64,000 nt of DNA from JAVBWI01 sp036677445 (GTDB lineage Bacteria > Bacillota > Clostridia > Christensenellales > CAG-138). The stretch spans positions 124,001 through 188,000 of the forward strand of contig JAVBWI010000017.1 of the NCBI GenBank assembly GCA_036677445.1, read 5' to 3'. Under the pieces are notes generated by a model that was not told where the DNA came from, did not search any database, and saw nothing but the letters and a program-made list of their open reading frames with translations. The translations under genes were made by a program, and so were the position numbers. Positions 52,541 through 61,327 of the stretch are shown one piece after another (the stretch's first letter is position 1; every line of letters starts with the position of its first letter).

Positions 52541-52823
52541 CCTAAATCCCCCCTGGCAGGACCCTCCGAGGGCGGGTCCTTGTAGGGGGGACTTCATATT
52601 GCTGAGCTTAATCGTGGCGGGTAGGTGACCCTTTACTGCGCTCGTTCCTGCCTTCCGTGCCTACGAAATTTGGGCTGGCTATACACAGCCCAAATTTTTA
52701 TCCGTAATTACTTGGGAGCGGCCAACGGAAGGTGGCTGTTCCGTGGACTAAGAACAGCTAACAGGACCATTTGCCGCAAGGCAGCGCACCGGCGCACACC
52801 GCACGACCATAACGAACTGGACG
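52541..52823. repeat. Left inverted-repeat arm beside the sortase gene
   Basis: Segment 52541-52715 is the inverted counterpart of 53796-54078: it runs from CCTAAATCCCCCC through ACTTCATATTGCTG and GTAGGTGACCC to ACGAAATTTGGGCTGGCT and TAATTACTTGGGA. It contains two hairpins of its own (GGACCC...GGGTCC; AAATTTGGGCTG...CAGCCCAAATTT). Bases 52779-52822 are a partial copy of the 107-base unit described at 53855. Confidence 0.75.
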
Positions 52824-53026
52824 GGCGGAATGGAAAAACATGCCCATTTCAAGCTGCAAGAGCCGCCGTAATAGGGGGGTGGGGCCGGGTGGAAAAACAC
52901 GACTATTAAGAACTGAAAGGCCACCGCAATAAATGCCGTATTATGATATACTATACCAAATGCAGGGTATTGCTTTGTAAAAAGCAGTTTATAATGTGAG
53001 TGATGACATTTGTGGAGGTATATTCC

Positions 53027-53707
53027 GTGAAAAACAAGTATTATAAAAGGGCTCTTTATGCCTTGATAGCCACTGTTTTCATAGCAGGCCTTTATATTGT
53101 GATTCGCGGCAGTGTACTTTTTCCCGGAGAATATACTGCTCCTCCCGTTCATAGCCCCGAAACTTATACTGTGCAAACGCCACAGCCCGATCGTTCCACC
53201 CTAATAGAAGCAGCATCAACTTCTATGCCTGCGCCAACATCGACTCCAAGAATAACATTTGACATACCGGTAAAGATCTATTTTACAAGGCAAGAAGTAT
53301 CAACAGACATTATCGTCGTTGGAGTGAATGAAGATAATACCATGGAAGCGCCCGATGACGCAATGCTTGGCGGCTGGTTAAAATATAGCGTACCGCCGGG
53401 AGAGCCCGGCAATTCCATCATCGCCGGTCATGACAGCGCCGGCGGAGTAAAAGGCGTTTTCTCAATCCTTAAAAAGCTGGAATTGGGGGATGCGGTCGTT
53501 ATCGAGCATGCTGACGGCGTTTTCAACTACTTTGAGGTGGCTGACATAAATACTTATCTCGTTCAAGATGTGCCCGATGAAGTTATGCAGCGTACGCGAG
53601 AAGGCGAGCCCCAACTGACACTAATCACATGCCTTGGTGATTACGATATTACCGGGTATTCTAAATCCCGGGTTATCGTCACCTGCAATTTAGCAGACAA
53701 TACATAA
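53027..53707 (+). CDS. Class F-like sortase
   Basis: The start is probably GTG at 53027 with GGAGGT 7 bases before; TATAAT at 52990-52995 is a likely -10 box. The 226-residue protein has an N-terminal membrane helix (about 8-28), a Pro/Thr/Ser-rich stalk (35-75) and a sortase domain with catalytic H135 (IIAGHDSAG), C202 (LITCLGD) and R215 (KSRVIV). Sortases join surface proteins to the wall or to pilins. No LPxTG-type substrate is encoded in this window. The gene is AT-richer than the surroundings and lies between long inverted repeats. Confidence 0.85.
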   Translation: MKNKYYKRALYALIATVFIAGLYIVIRGSVLFPGEYTAPPVHSPETYTVQTPQPDRSTLIEAASTSMPAPTSTPRITFDIPVKIYFTRQEVSTDIIVVGVNEDNTMEAPDDAMLGGWLKYSVPPGEPGNSIIAGHDSAGGVKGVFSILKKLELGDAVVIEHADGVFNYFEVADINTYLVQDVPDEVMQRTREGEPQLTLITCLGDYDITGYSKSRVIVTCNLADNT

Positions 53708-53741
53708 AGGTAAGGCATGCGCTGCTTAATCATCGCCGAAA

Positions 53742-53767
53742 GCGCCATAGCCCTTGTGCTATGGCGC
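53742..53767 (+). terminator. Hairpin after the sortase gene
   Basis: GCGCCATAGC and GCTATGGCGC pair perfectly around a 6-base loop. There is no T-run. Confidence 0.4.
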
Positions 53768-53795
53768 ACGTAACAGCCGCCCTGCCTCCGGCCTT

Positions 53796-54187
53796 TCCCA
53801 AGTAATTACGGATAAAAAATTTGGGCTGTGTACAGCCAGCCCAAATTTCGTAGAGTCGGAGGCGAGCGCGCCCTGTGGGCGAACAAGCGAGCCGAAAGAC
53901 CAGTGAGCTAGGGAGTGCAAGGCCGCGCACCGGCGCAACGCCGCACGACCATAGCGAACTGCGGAAGGCAGGGACACATTCAATTCGGGGTCACCCACCT
54001 ACAACTTATACATGCAGCAATATGAAGTCCCCCTACAAGGACCCTCGTTGGAGGGTCCTTGTAGGGGGGATTTAGGGGAGTCGGACGCGAGCGCGCCCGA
54101 TGGGCGAATAAGCGAGCCGAAAGACCAGTGAGTTAGGGAGTGCAAGGCCGCGCCATCGGCGCAACGCAGCACGACCATAACGAACTG
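53796..54187. repeat. Right inverted-repeat arm with a duplicated 107-base unit
   Basis: 53796-53853 and 53964-54078 together are the inverse of 52541-52715. Between them lies a 107-base unit (53855-53961, GTCGGAGGCGAGCGCGCCC to ATAGCGAACTG); a second copy in the same orientation sits just outside the arm (54081-54187). The hairpin AAGTCCCCC...GGGGGATT forms the outer end. No gene is convincing here; 54188-54350 also holds none. Confidence 0.75.
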
Positions 54188-54350
54188 TAAGGGCGGGGAG
54201 GAAAAACATAGCCACTAACGAACCGTAAGAGGAAAGATACACCCAACGCATAAACAAAAGGACAATGATCCCCCATTCTCACAACAAAACGCCTGAATCC
54301 CCATCCCCCCACATACAATTTAACCAGCACAGCATTGGGGGGATATCAGC

Positions 54351-54929
54351 ATGAGAAGAATCCGCTCCCATCTGAAAACGCACAAGAAGCGCCCGGCGCT
54401 CCTAGCCGTCGTACTCTGCCTGCTGGCATTTTTACTGCTCAACGTAATAGGCTACTTCTTTGACTGCCGCTACATCAGCGTATTTGCCGCCGTCGCGCAG
54501 GTCGGCGACAGCGACACGCAAAGCCGCCTGCTGATGGAGGCGATGGAAGTCGTCGGCGTCTTTAGCCCCGAGGAAGCCGCAAATGTCTGGGCAACGGGAT
54601 TGATCCGCCGCAGCGCCGCCATGCAGTACGCCGTTATGACATCCGCGCTCAAACAGGCGTACGCCAAGGCGCTCGAGGATACCGCCCCCAACTGGGTGAC
54701 CGGCGTATCCAGCCCGTTTGTGGAAAGCTTTTATATTATCGGCAAGGAATCCCCCAGTGCGGATGAGATGATCATCGACATTTTGTTTTCCACCGCGACA
54801 TCCACCGGCCCGGCGGGTTCGTATCTCGCGCGGCTTTACCTGGTGCGCGAAGGGGAGTTCTGGCGCATCGCGCAGGTCATCACCGACAACGGCCTTTGCC
54901 CCTATACGGGATTCCGGCCAACGTTCTAA
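54351..54929 (+). CDS. Membrane-anchored exported protein of unknown function
   Basis: The 192-residue protein has a basic start (RSHLKTHKKR), one membrane helix (about 16-36) and an outer alpha/beta domain with an NTF2-like end (YLVREGEFWRIAQVITDNG). GGGGGGA precedes the ATG. No partner is adjacent; the inverted-repeat arm ends about 160 bases upstream. Confidence 0.68.
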   Translation: MRRIRSHLKTHKKRPALLAVVLCLLAFLLLNVIGYFFDCRYISVFAAVAQVGDSDTQSRLLMEAMEVVGVFSPEEAANVWATGLIRRSAAMQYAVMTSALKQAYAKALEDTAPNWVTGVSSPFVESFYIIGKESPSADEMIIDILFSTATSTGPAGSYLARLYLVREGEFWRIAQVITDNGLCPYTGFRPTF

Positions 54930-55128
54930 ATAACCGCTGATTAAAAACTGCAGCATCCTTCCCGTCATCCTGCTTTCAGGTTTCGCATTCCGTTGCGCCT
55001 GTCTTAAAATGCAAGAAGTATTTCAACTATATATTATCTATTCTCGCTTGTTTGCTATCTTTCGGCAAATACGGCCTGTATACTATGTATATATGCAGGG
55101 CCACACTTGCAATCCTGCAAAAAGCAGC

Positions 55129-55192
55129 GCGATAACAGGTTTTTCCGCAATACTATTCATCCTTGCGATAACAGGTTTTTTCGCGGCAATAC
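55129..55192 (+). repeat. Direct repeat in the iorA leader
   Basis: GCGATAACAGGTTTTTCCGC (55129 onward) and GCGATAACAGGTTTTTTCGC (55165 onward) are 36 bases apart and both are followed by AATAC. They end 20 bases before the iorA start and overlap its ribosome-site region. Confidence 0.65.
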
Positions 55193-55211
55193 CATAAGGA
55201 GGTCGGTCAGT

Positions 55212-56963
55212 TTGAAACAGCTAATGCTTGGCAACGAGGCGATCGCCCGCGGCGTATATGAAGCCGGCGTGCGGGTCACCTCCGCATACCCTGGTACGCC
55301 AAGTACCGAAATCAACGAAAACGTTGCAACGTACGACGAAATCTATTCCGAATGGGCGCCCAACGAGAAGGTGGCCGTAGAGGTCGCGTTCGGCGCGTCT
55401 TTGGGCGGCGCGCGCAGCATGGCATGTATGAAGCATGTCGGCCTGAACGTTGCGGCGGATCCGTTCTTCACGTCTTCCTACACCGGCGTCAACGCCGGTA
55501 TGGTCATCGTCGTGGCGGACGACCCCGGCATGCATTCCTCGCAGGACGAGCAGGATACCCGCATGCTCTGCCGCGCGGCGCACGTGCCGGTACTGGATCC
55601 TTCTAACTCCCAGGAGTGCAAGGATTTCATGAAGGCCGCGTATGAAATCAGCGAAAACTACGACACCCCCGTCGTCGTGCGGCTTACCACCCGCATCGCG
55701 CATGCGCGCACGGTGGTGGAGCTGGGCGAGCGCGAGGAACTGCCGCTTCGCGAATACAAAAAAGATATGCGCAAGTATATCTCCATGCCTTCCAATATGA
55801 TCGGACGCCACCTTGTGGTGGAGGCGCGCGAAAAACGCCTGGCGGAAGACGCCTGCACGCTGCCCGTCAACCGTATCGAGTGGAACGATAAAAATATCGG
55901 CGTGGTGACCAGCGGCGCGGCGTACAACTATGTGAAGGAAGCGCTGCCCACGGCCTCCGTATTGAAGCTGGGGCTTGCCTACCCGCTGCCCGAAAAGCTC
56001 ATCCGCGAATTTGCCGCGGGCGTTGAGACGCTGTATGTCGTAGAGGATATGGAGCCCTTTTACGAGGACGCCATCAAGGCCATGGGCATCGCCTGCTCGG
56101 GCAAGGATAAAACGGGCATGCAGGGCGAGCTGTTCGCGCGTAAAGTAGCCGCGAAATTCGCCGGCGCGCCCGAACCCGGCCCCATGGAAACCAAGGATAT
56201 TCCCGTCCGCCCGCCGGTGCTTTGCCCCGGCTGCCCGCACCGCGGCCTGTTCTATATACTCTCCAAGCTCAAGCTGACGGTGCACTCGGATATCGGCTGC
56301 TATACGCTGGGCGCGCTCCCGCCGCTTTCCGGCGCGGATACCTGCCTGTGCATGGGCGCTTCCATCGGCATGGCGCACGGCATGGAAAAGGCGAAGGGGA
56401 AGGAAAGCGCGAAGAAGATGGTTGCGGTGCTGGGTGACAGCACATTCGCGCACAGCGGCATGACCGGCCTGCTGAACATGCTCTACAACCGCTCGGTGGG
56501 CACGCTCATCATTGCGGATAACTCCATCACCGGCATGACCGGCCACCAGAACAACCCGGTGAACGGGCTGGACATCCACGGCAATGCCGCCCCGCAGCTT
56601 GACCTGGAAGCGTTCTGCCGCGGCATGGGCATACAGAACGTGGTGGTGGTCGACCCGTTCGACGTAAAGCAGCTGGAAAGGGTCGTTAAGGAAGAAACCG
56701 CGCGCGACGCGCTTTCCGTCATCATTACGCGGCGGCCCTGCGCGCTCATCGTCAAGCAGCCCGGCGTCGCGTATTGGAGCGACCCCGAGAAGTGCAAAAA
56801 CTGCGGCATGTGCATGAAGATCGGCTGCCCGGCCATCAACAAAACGCCCACCGGCGTGTGGGTGGATCCGACCCAGTGCGTGGGCTGCGGCCTGTGCGCC
56901 CGCGTGTGCCCGTTCGGCGCTTTAGGTCCCGTCAATGAAAAGAAAGGAGCTGAAGCAAAATGA
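55212..56963 (+). CDS. iorA: Indolepyruvate:ferredoxin oxidoreductase alpha subunit
   Basis: The 583-residue protein starts at TTG (55212), with AAGGAGGT 8 bases before and KQLMLGNEAIARG matching the family start. It has the PYR domain (TSAYPGTPSTEINENVA), a thiamine diphosphate motif (GDSTFAHSGMTG...NSITGMTG) and a C-terminal 2[4Fe-4S] domain (CKNCGMCMKIGCP; CVGCGLCARVCP). With IorB it oxidatively decarboxylates arylpyruvates from aromatic amino acids to aryl-acyl-CoA, reducing ferredoxin. Confidence 0.95.
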   Translation: MKQLMLGNEAIARGVYEAGVRVTSAYPGTPSTEINENVATYDEIYSEWAPNEKVAVEVAFGASLGGARSMACMKHVGLNVAADPFFTSSYTGVNAGMVIVVADDPGMHSSQDEQDTRMLCRAAHVPVLDPSNSQECKDFMKAAYEISENYDTPVVVRLTTRIAHARTVVELGEREELPLREYKKDMRKYISMPSNMIGRHLVVEAREKRLAEDACTLPVNRIEWNDKNIGVVTSGAAYNYVKEALPTASVLKLGLAYPLPEKLIREFAAGVETLYVVEDMEPFYEDAIKAMGIACSGKDKTGMQGELFARKVAAKFAGAPEPGPMETKDIPVRPPVLCPGCPHRGLFYILSKLKLTVHSDIGCYTLGALPPLSGADTCLCMGASIGMAHGMEKAKGKESAKKMVAVLGDSTFAHSGMTGLLNMLYNRSVGTLIIADNSITGMTGHQNNPVNGLDIHGNAAPQLDLEAFCRGMGIQNVVVVDPFDVKQLERVVKEETARDALSVIITRRPCALIVKQPGVAYWSDPEKCKNCGMCMKIGCPAINKTPTGVWVDPTQCVGCGLCARVCPFGALGPVNEKKGAEAK

Positions 56964-57541
56964 TCGGTATCGTCATCGTGGGCGTAGGCGGCCAGGGAAC
57001 GCTGCTGGCCAGTAAAATATTGGGCTACCTCGCGCTGCAGCACGGGTACGACGTGCGCGTGAGCGAGGTGCACGGCATGAGTCAGCGCGGCGGCAGCGTC
57101 GTTACCTATGTGCGCATGAGCGCGGATGAAAAGGTGTATTCCACCATCGTGGAGCAGGAGCAGGCGGATGTCGTGCTCGCGTTTGAAAAGCTGGAGGCGC
57201 TGCGCGCGCTCCCCTATGTGAAGCCGGAAACCGGCGTCATGATCGTGAACACGCAGGAGCTCTTGCCCATGCCCGTCATCACCGGCGCCGCCAAGTACCC
57301 CGAGGATGCGCTCGAGCGCGTGCGTCAGGGCGCGAAAAACGTCATCGAGCTGGACGCGACCTCGCTTGCGCACGAATGCGGCACCTACAAGGCCGCAAAT
57401 GTGGTATTGCTCGGCGTGCTCGCCCGCAAACTGCCATTTTCGCATGAGGCGTGGATGAAGGCCATCGAAGCCAACGTCAAGCCCAAGTTCGTGGATATGA
57501 ACAAGGCCGCGTTTGAAAAAGGCTACGGCTTCGTGCAGTAA
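56960..57541 (+). CDS. iorB: Indolepyruvate:ferredoxin oxidoreductase beta subunit
   Basis: The 193-residue gamma-domain subunit has GVGGQGTLLASKILGYLA near the start and EVHGMSQRGGSV, both typical. It overlaps iorA by ATGA and completes the enzyme. A family I repeat and a terminator follow. Confidence 0.95.
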   Translation: MIGIVIVGVGGQGTLLASKILGYLALQHGYDVRVSEVHGMSQRGGSVVTYVRMSADEKVYSTIVEQEQADVVLAFEKLEALRALPYVKPETGVMIVNTQELLPMPVITGAAKYPEDALERVRQGAKNVIELDATSLAHECGTYKAANVVLLGVLARKLPFSHEAWMKAIEANVKPKFVDMNKAAFEKGYGFVQ

Positions 57542-57578
57542 GTAAATATAGAAATACAGACTACCAACATACCCTCCG

Positions 57579-57757
57579 CTTTGGGGGGGGTCGGGGGCCG
57601 CTGCCCCCGGAGGTTCCGTTCGCGAGCGGCGGCATGTACGGCGCGAGCGTTAAGCCTTGCGGCGCAAGGCTTTCCTTGCAGGAACAACCGCCCGTGCCGC
57701 AGGCACAGGTTGTTCCTGTAATCCTCCAAAAAGTGCAGCAAGGCACTTTTTCGACAA
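57579..57757 (+). repeat. Composite hairpin repeat, family I copy D
   Basis: The compact copy reads GTCGGGGGCCGCTGCCCCC, CGCGAGCGGCGGCATGTACG, AAGCCTTGC/GCAAGGCTT, CAGGAACAACCGCCCGTGCC, GGCACAGGTTGTTCCTG and the AAAAAGTGC/GCACTTTTT hairpin. It is the simplest reference for the family order. Confidence 0.8.
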
Positions 57758-57760
57758 GTA

Positions 57761-57807
57761 GGGGGCTGCCTGAAAACGGTTTTTACCGTGATCCGGCGGC
57801 CCCTTTT
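57761..57807 (+). terminator. Terminator after iorAB and the repeat
   Basis: GGGGGCTGCC pairs with GGCGGCCCC, with an inner AAAACGG/CCGTG-type loop, followed by TTTT. The remaining bases to 57949 hold no gene and no clear promoter. Confidence 0.6.
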
Positions 57808-57949
57808 GCGTAGATTCGGCTTTTTTACATGTATTATTATCCATTTGCCCTTTACGCCGGTTTTTCACTTATAAATCCTGATAAAATGCCGATATATGCT
57901 ATCAATGGGGCATATGCCCCGCACAGCGCTTTATGGTTGGGGGGACACG

Positions 57950-60328
57950 GTGAAAAAATCGGCTCTTGCGGCGACGCTTGCCCTGATGGGCCTGGTGCTG
58001 CTGCTTTATTTGGCGGCGGGATTGCTGCAATCCCAGTTTTGGGGCAATCTGCTTTCGCCTCTTGGCGCAGGCCTTGCATTCGCTGCGCTGCTTTACGCGT
58101 ATTTTCATACGCGCCGCATCCACCCTGTCAATACTGTCTGGCTGCTGCACGCTCTTGCGTGCCTCGCGTGGATGGCCGCCGATATACTCTGGGCCATATT
58201 CGCGCTTTACCTGCACGCCGACCCAACGGAAAACAGCCTCATTATCACGCTGTACGCCCTGCCCAACCTGTTCTTCGCCGCCGTGCTACTTTTGTTTGCG
58301 TTTTATCAGGCTAAAGTCTGGAACAAGACCAAGCTGCTGCTGGATGTTACCGTATTTTCCCTGCTCGTTCTTACGCTGGTGTGGATATTGTTTTTCGACA
58401 GGCGTTTTGATACGGATATCCTCCTGCAGGAGGGGATTTCGTCGCTCGTATGTATATTGTGCGACCTCATCATCTGCGTAGCGGTTTCCTTGTGGTATCT
58501 GTCTATCCGCAGCGGCAAAATTCCGCCGTTCATGCGGCTTTGTGCCATAGGCATTCTTTTGTATGCGGTCGCGGACCTGTATTACTACTATGCCGGCTTT
58601 CACGGGCAGTACGTGCCCAATACGCTGCTGGACGTCGCTTACACTTTTTCCTTGCTGCTTATCGCCGCGGGCGCGCTAATGTACAAATATGCGAGCGATG
58701 CAAAGTCCCTGCCCGCCCATTATTCTTACAGCAGCAACACCGGCCATCTCTCCAAGGAATGGCTGCTGCTGCTGGGTCCTCTGCTGGTGGTGCTGTTCAA
58801 AGGCTTTCTGGCGGCGGAGCTTACGTTTATGGCGGCGCTCATCGTGATCTATAAGGGGCTCAGCATGTATATACTCGCATCCATACAGAAGACTGCGCTA
58901 TTAGAGCGCGAGAAGCAGCTCAATACCGAGCTGGAACGCTGCATAGCGGAGCACACAGAAAGGCTGGTAAAATCCAACGAGGAGCTGCGTGAAAAAAACA
59001 AGGAGCTATTCTACCTCTCCAGCCGGGATACGCTGACGGATCTTTACAACAGGCGCTATTTCCTGCTTTCGCTGGATAACCTTATAAAAGACCTGCCGCC
59101 GGATCACTCCATCGCGGTGCTCTACATCGATCTGGACCGGTTCAAGGTGATCAACGATACGCACGGCCATGCGGTGGGGGACCGGGTGCTCATCGAAATC
59201 TCCCGGCGCCTGCTGTTCTGCTGTGAGAGCAGCGGCATACTGGGCAGGATCGGCGGCGACGAGTTCGTCGTAGCCTATCCCGGGGTGTGCGACGAAGAAA
59301 GCGTTACCGCCATGGCAAAACGGATCATTTCCGCCTGCACCGCCGACGTGCGTATCGACGATTACGTATTCTCGCCCTGCATGGGCGTGGGCATCTCCCT
59401 TTACCCGCAGGATGCAGCCGACACGGGCATGCTGATGAAAAACGCGGATATCGCGCTTTACCACGCGAAGGCGCAGGGGGTCAACCGGTATTCGGTGTTC
59501 AGTTCCCTGATACAGGAACAGGTGCAGCGGCGCAACGCAATCGAAATGCTGCTTACAAGCACGGGCATCAGTTCGGAGTTCGTGCTGTACTTCCAGCCCA
59601 TATTCCGCATGGCAGACGGCGCGCTCATCGGCGCGGAGGCGCTCATCCGCTGGGAAAACCCGGGTTTAGGCATGATCTGCCCCGATGAATTCATTCATAT
59701 CGCCGAGGAGACCGACACCATCAATTCGCTGGGTCTCTGGGTGCTGCGCGAGACGATCGCGCAGTCCATCCGCTGGAACACAATGTACCAAAAGAACCTC
59801 AAAATCGGCGTCAACATTTCCCCCAAGCAGCTGAGCAGCACGGAATTGAAGCATGAGATTTCCGCGCTGCTGCATCAGACGGGTTTCGATCCCGACTGGC
59901 TGGATATCGAGCTTACCGAAAGCGTGGCGATGGGCGGCGAGTACCGCATGTCCCAGGTGTACGATTTGTTCAAATCCGAGGGATTGTCCGTCTCCATAGA
60001 CGATTTCGGTACGGGGTATTCTTCCATCGCGTATTTGAAGCAGAACTGCTTTGACAGAATCAAAATCGCCCAGCCGCTCATCGATACCATCGCCGTGACC
60101 CGGCGGGATATGGAGATCGTACAGGCCATTATACTGCTCGCGCACACCATCGGCATACAAACCCTCGCCGAGGGCGTGGAAACCGCCGAGCAGCTCCGCA
60201 TACTTACCGCGCTCGGCTGCGAGCAGGTGCAGGGCTACCTGCTCGGCTACCCCGTACCCGCGGAGGAGTTCGAGCGGCTGTATTTGCGGCACGGCGCATA
60301 CCTTATGGACGCCGAGACCACCCTCTGA
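57950..60328 (+). CDS. Membrane GGDEF-EAL protein
   Basis: The start is probably GTG at 57950 with GGGGGGA before it; earlier ATGs lack a site. The 792-residue protein has about nine membrane helices (up to residue 310), a short coiled coil, a GGDEF domain (about 360-520, GRIGGDEF intact but no RxxD before it) and an EAL domain (about 535-780) with GAEALIRW, NISPKQL, ELTES, DDFGTGYSS and EGVET. It may both make and break c-di-GMP; the EAL motifs look active. Confidence 0.9.
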   Translation: MKKSALAATLALMGLVLLLYLAAGLLQSQFWGNLLSPLGAGLAFAALLYAYFHTRRIHPVNTVWLLHALACLAWMAADILWAIFALYLHADPTENSLIITLYALPNLFFAAVLLLFAFYQAKVWNKTKLLLDVTVFSLLVLTLVWILFFDRRFDTDILLQEGISSLVCILCDLIICVAVSLWYLSIRSGKIPPFMRLCAIGILLYAVADLYYYYAGFHGQYVPNTLLDVAYTFSLLLIAAGALMYKYASDAKSLPAHYSYSSNTGHLSKEWLLLLGPLLVVLFKGFLAAELTFMAALIVIYKGLSMYILASIQKTALLEREKQLNTELERCIAEHTERLVKSNEELREKNKELFYLSSRDTLTDLYNRRYFLLSLDNLIKDLPPDHSIAVLYIDLDRFKVINDTHGHAVGDRVLIEISRRLLFCCESSGILGRIGGDEFVVAYPGVCDEESVTAMAKRIISACTADVRIDDYVFSPCMGVGISLYPQDAADTGMLMKNADIALYHAKAQGVNRYSVFSSLIQEQVQRRNAIEMLLTSTGISSEFVLYFQPIFRMADGALIGAEALIRWENPGLGMICPDEFIHIAEETDTINSLGLWVLRETIAQSIRWNTMYQKNLKIGVNISPKQLSSTELKHEISALLHQTGFDPDWLDIELTESVAMGGEYRMSQVYDLFKSEGLSVSIDDFGTGYSSIAYLKQNCFDRIKIAQPLIDTIAVTRRDMEIVQAIILLAHTIGIQTLAEGVETAEQLRILTALGCEQVQGYLLGYPVPAEEFERLYLRHGAYLMDAETTL

Positions 60329-60627
60329 TATGCGCCCTTTTTTGAACAGCCGCCGTTGTGCACATTCTGCCAGTATGGGGTGTGCATATATAAACCGCAC
60401 AAAAGCCCGGCAGGCGAACGCCTGCCGGATTCAGACTATCAGACATGGAGAACGATGAAAACTCCATCCATATTCGGGATAGACCCGTGAGCTTTCGGTT
60501 GTACAATTGGCCAGGCGTGTACCAACGGGGGGCGCGGGGGGCGAAGCCCGCCCGCTATTAAATAAAATAATCTTCCGTCGCCGCCGCAGGCGGCGATACC
60601 ATAAGAATGTCAGCCACCCGTAAAGCG
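60329..60627. other. Intergenic region between convergent genes
   Basis: A CCGGCAGGCG/CGCCTGCCGG hairpin (60407-60428) with a T-run on the minus strand is a possible terminator. Two further GC-rich palindromes (GGGGGGCGAAGCCCGCCC; CGCCGCAGGCGGCG) lie near 60535 and 60585. No gene. Confidence 0.5.
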
Positions 60628-60939
60628 CTATTCCAACTCCTGCCGGTTCATCTTCTCCAGTTCGTCCCGCTTTTTCCGTTTGCCGCGCAGCACGAAATAG
60701 ATGGTCAGAAACACCGCCGTCGGGATATTGTAAAGCAGGAATACCGAAAGTACCAGCCCGATCGTCTGCCATACGCTGTCGTACGCCATCACGCCGAATA
60801 CGGCGATGAGCGAAAACAGCATGAATATCGCGGGCAGCAGCAGCCCCGGCCATCTGCTTTCCTGTTTGGAAAGAAATATCTGCAGGAATACGAGGCCCAC
60901 AAGCACTGCGAGCAGAAATAACGTGTTGATGGGTACCAA
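60628..60939 (-). CDS. Small membrane protein partnered with the DUF2089-like gene
   Basis: The start is probably TTG at 60939, one base after the upstream stop, with AAAGGAG 11 bases before; no ATG is suitably placed. The 103-residue protein has three membrane helices and a basic tail (RGKRKKRDELEKMNRQ). Tight coupling suggests it works with the small HTH protein, perhaps as its membrane sensor. Function unknown. Confidence 0.6.
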   Translation of the reverse strand: MVPINTLFLLAVLVGLVFLQIFLSKQESRWPGLLLPAIFMLFSLIAVFGVMAYDSVWQTIGLVLSVFLLYNIPTAVFLTIYFVLRGKRKKRDELEKMNRQELE

Positions 60940-60940
60940 G

Positions 60941-61237
60941 CTAGTCACGCTCCTTTTGCAGCTTTTTATATTCTGCAATCAATAGTTTCGCCGTTTCGAG
61001 GTCCACTTTTTCATTGACAGCCAGGCGCCGGATGAGCGTGATGTACGGCTCCCGTTCGCCGTCCTCGCTGATTTTGATTTTCTGTATCAGCTTGTCAAGC
61101 CTGAGCCGCACGGTAGGGTAGGATACCCCGTACAGCCCGGCCACCTCCTTAAGCGAGCCGGACGCCATCAAAAAGCGTCTGATGAACACGATGTCCTCCT
61201 CATCGAGCGCCTGCATCCAATCCGGAATGACCGCCAC
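60941..61237 (-). CDS. DUF2089-like small HTH regulator
   Basis: The start is GTG at 61237 with GGAGGAAAC 8 bases before; a longer frame extends into the promoter. The 98-residue protein has the DUF2089 pattern (LDEEDIVFIRRFLMASGSLK, VSYPTVRLRLDKLI). These small proteins are probable DNA-binding regulators. A strong palindrome covers its promoter, so it probably represses itself and the membrane protein gene. Confidence 0.75.
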   Translation of the reverse strand: MAVIPDWMQALDEEDIVFIRRFLMASGSLKEVAGLYGVSYPTVRLRLDKLIQKIKISEDGEREPYITLIRRLAVNEKVDLETAKLLIAEYKKLQKERD

Positions 61238-61259
61238 TGCCGTTTCCTCCGTCGACTTT

Positions 61260-61301
61260 AATATTATTAAAATATCATTGAATAATATTGAAGTCAATAT
61301 T
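61260..61301 (-). promoter_or_regulatory. Promoter and palindromic operators of the DUF2089-like operon
   Basis: AATATTGA-AG-TCAATATT (61284-61301) is a perfect 18-base palindrome that covers the minus-strand -35 box TTGACT (61297-61292). AATATTATT-N12-AATAATATT (61260-61289) is a second, overlapping inverted repeat. The -10 would be TATTTT (61274-61269) with a 17-base spacer. Confidence 0.65.
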
Positions 61302-61327
61302 TAATTTTGTTTTAGGTTTTATAAGAG

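Noticed and set aside
55221..56579. A 452-codon open frame opposite iorA
   Set aside because: It is His/Arg-rich antisense sequence of a well-identified gene.
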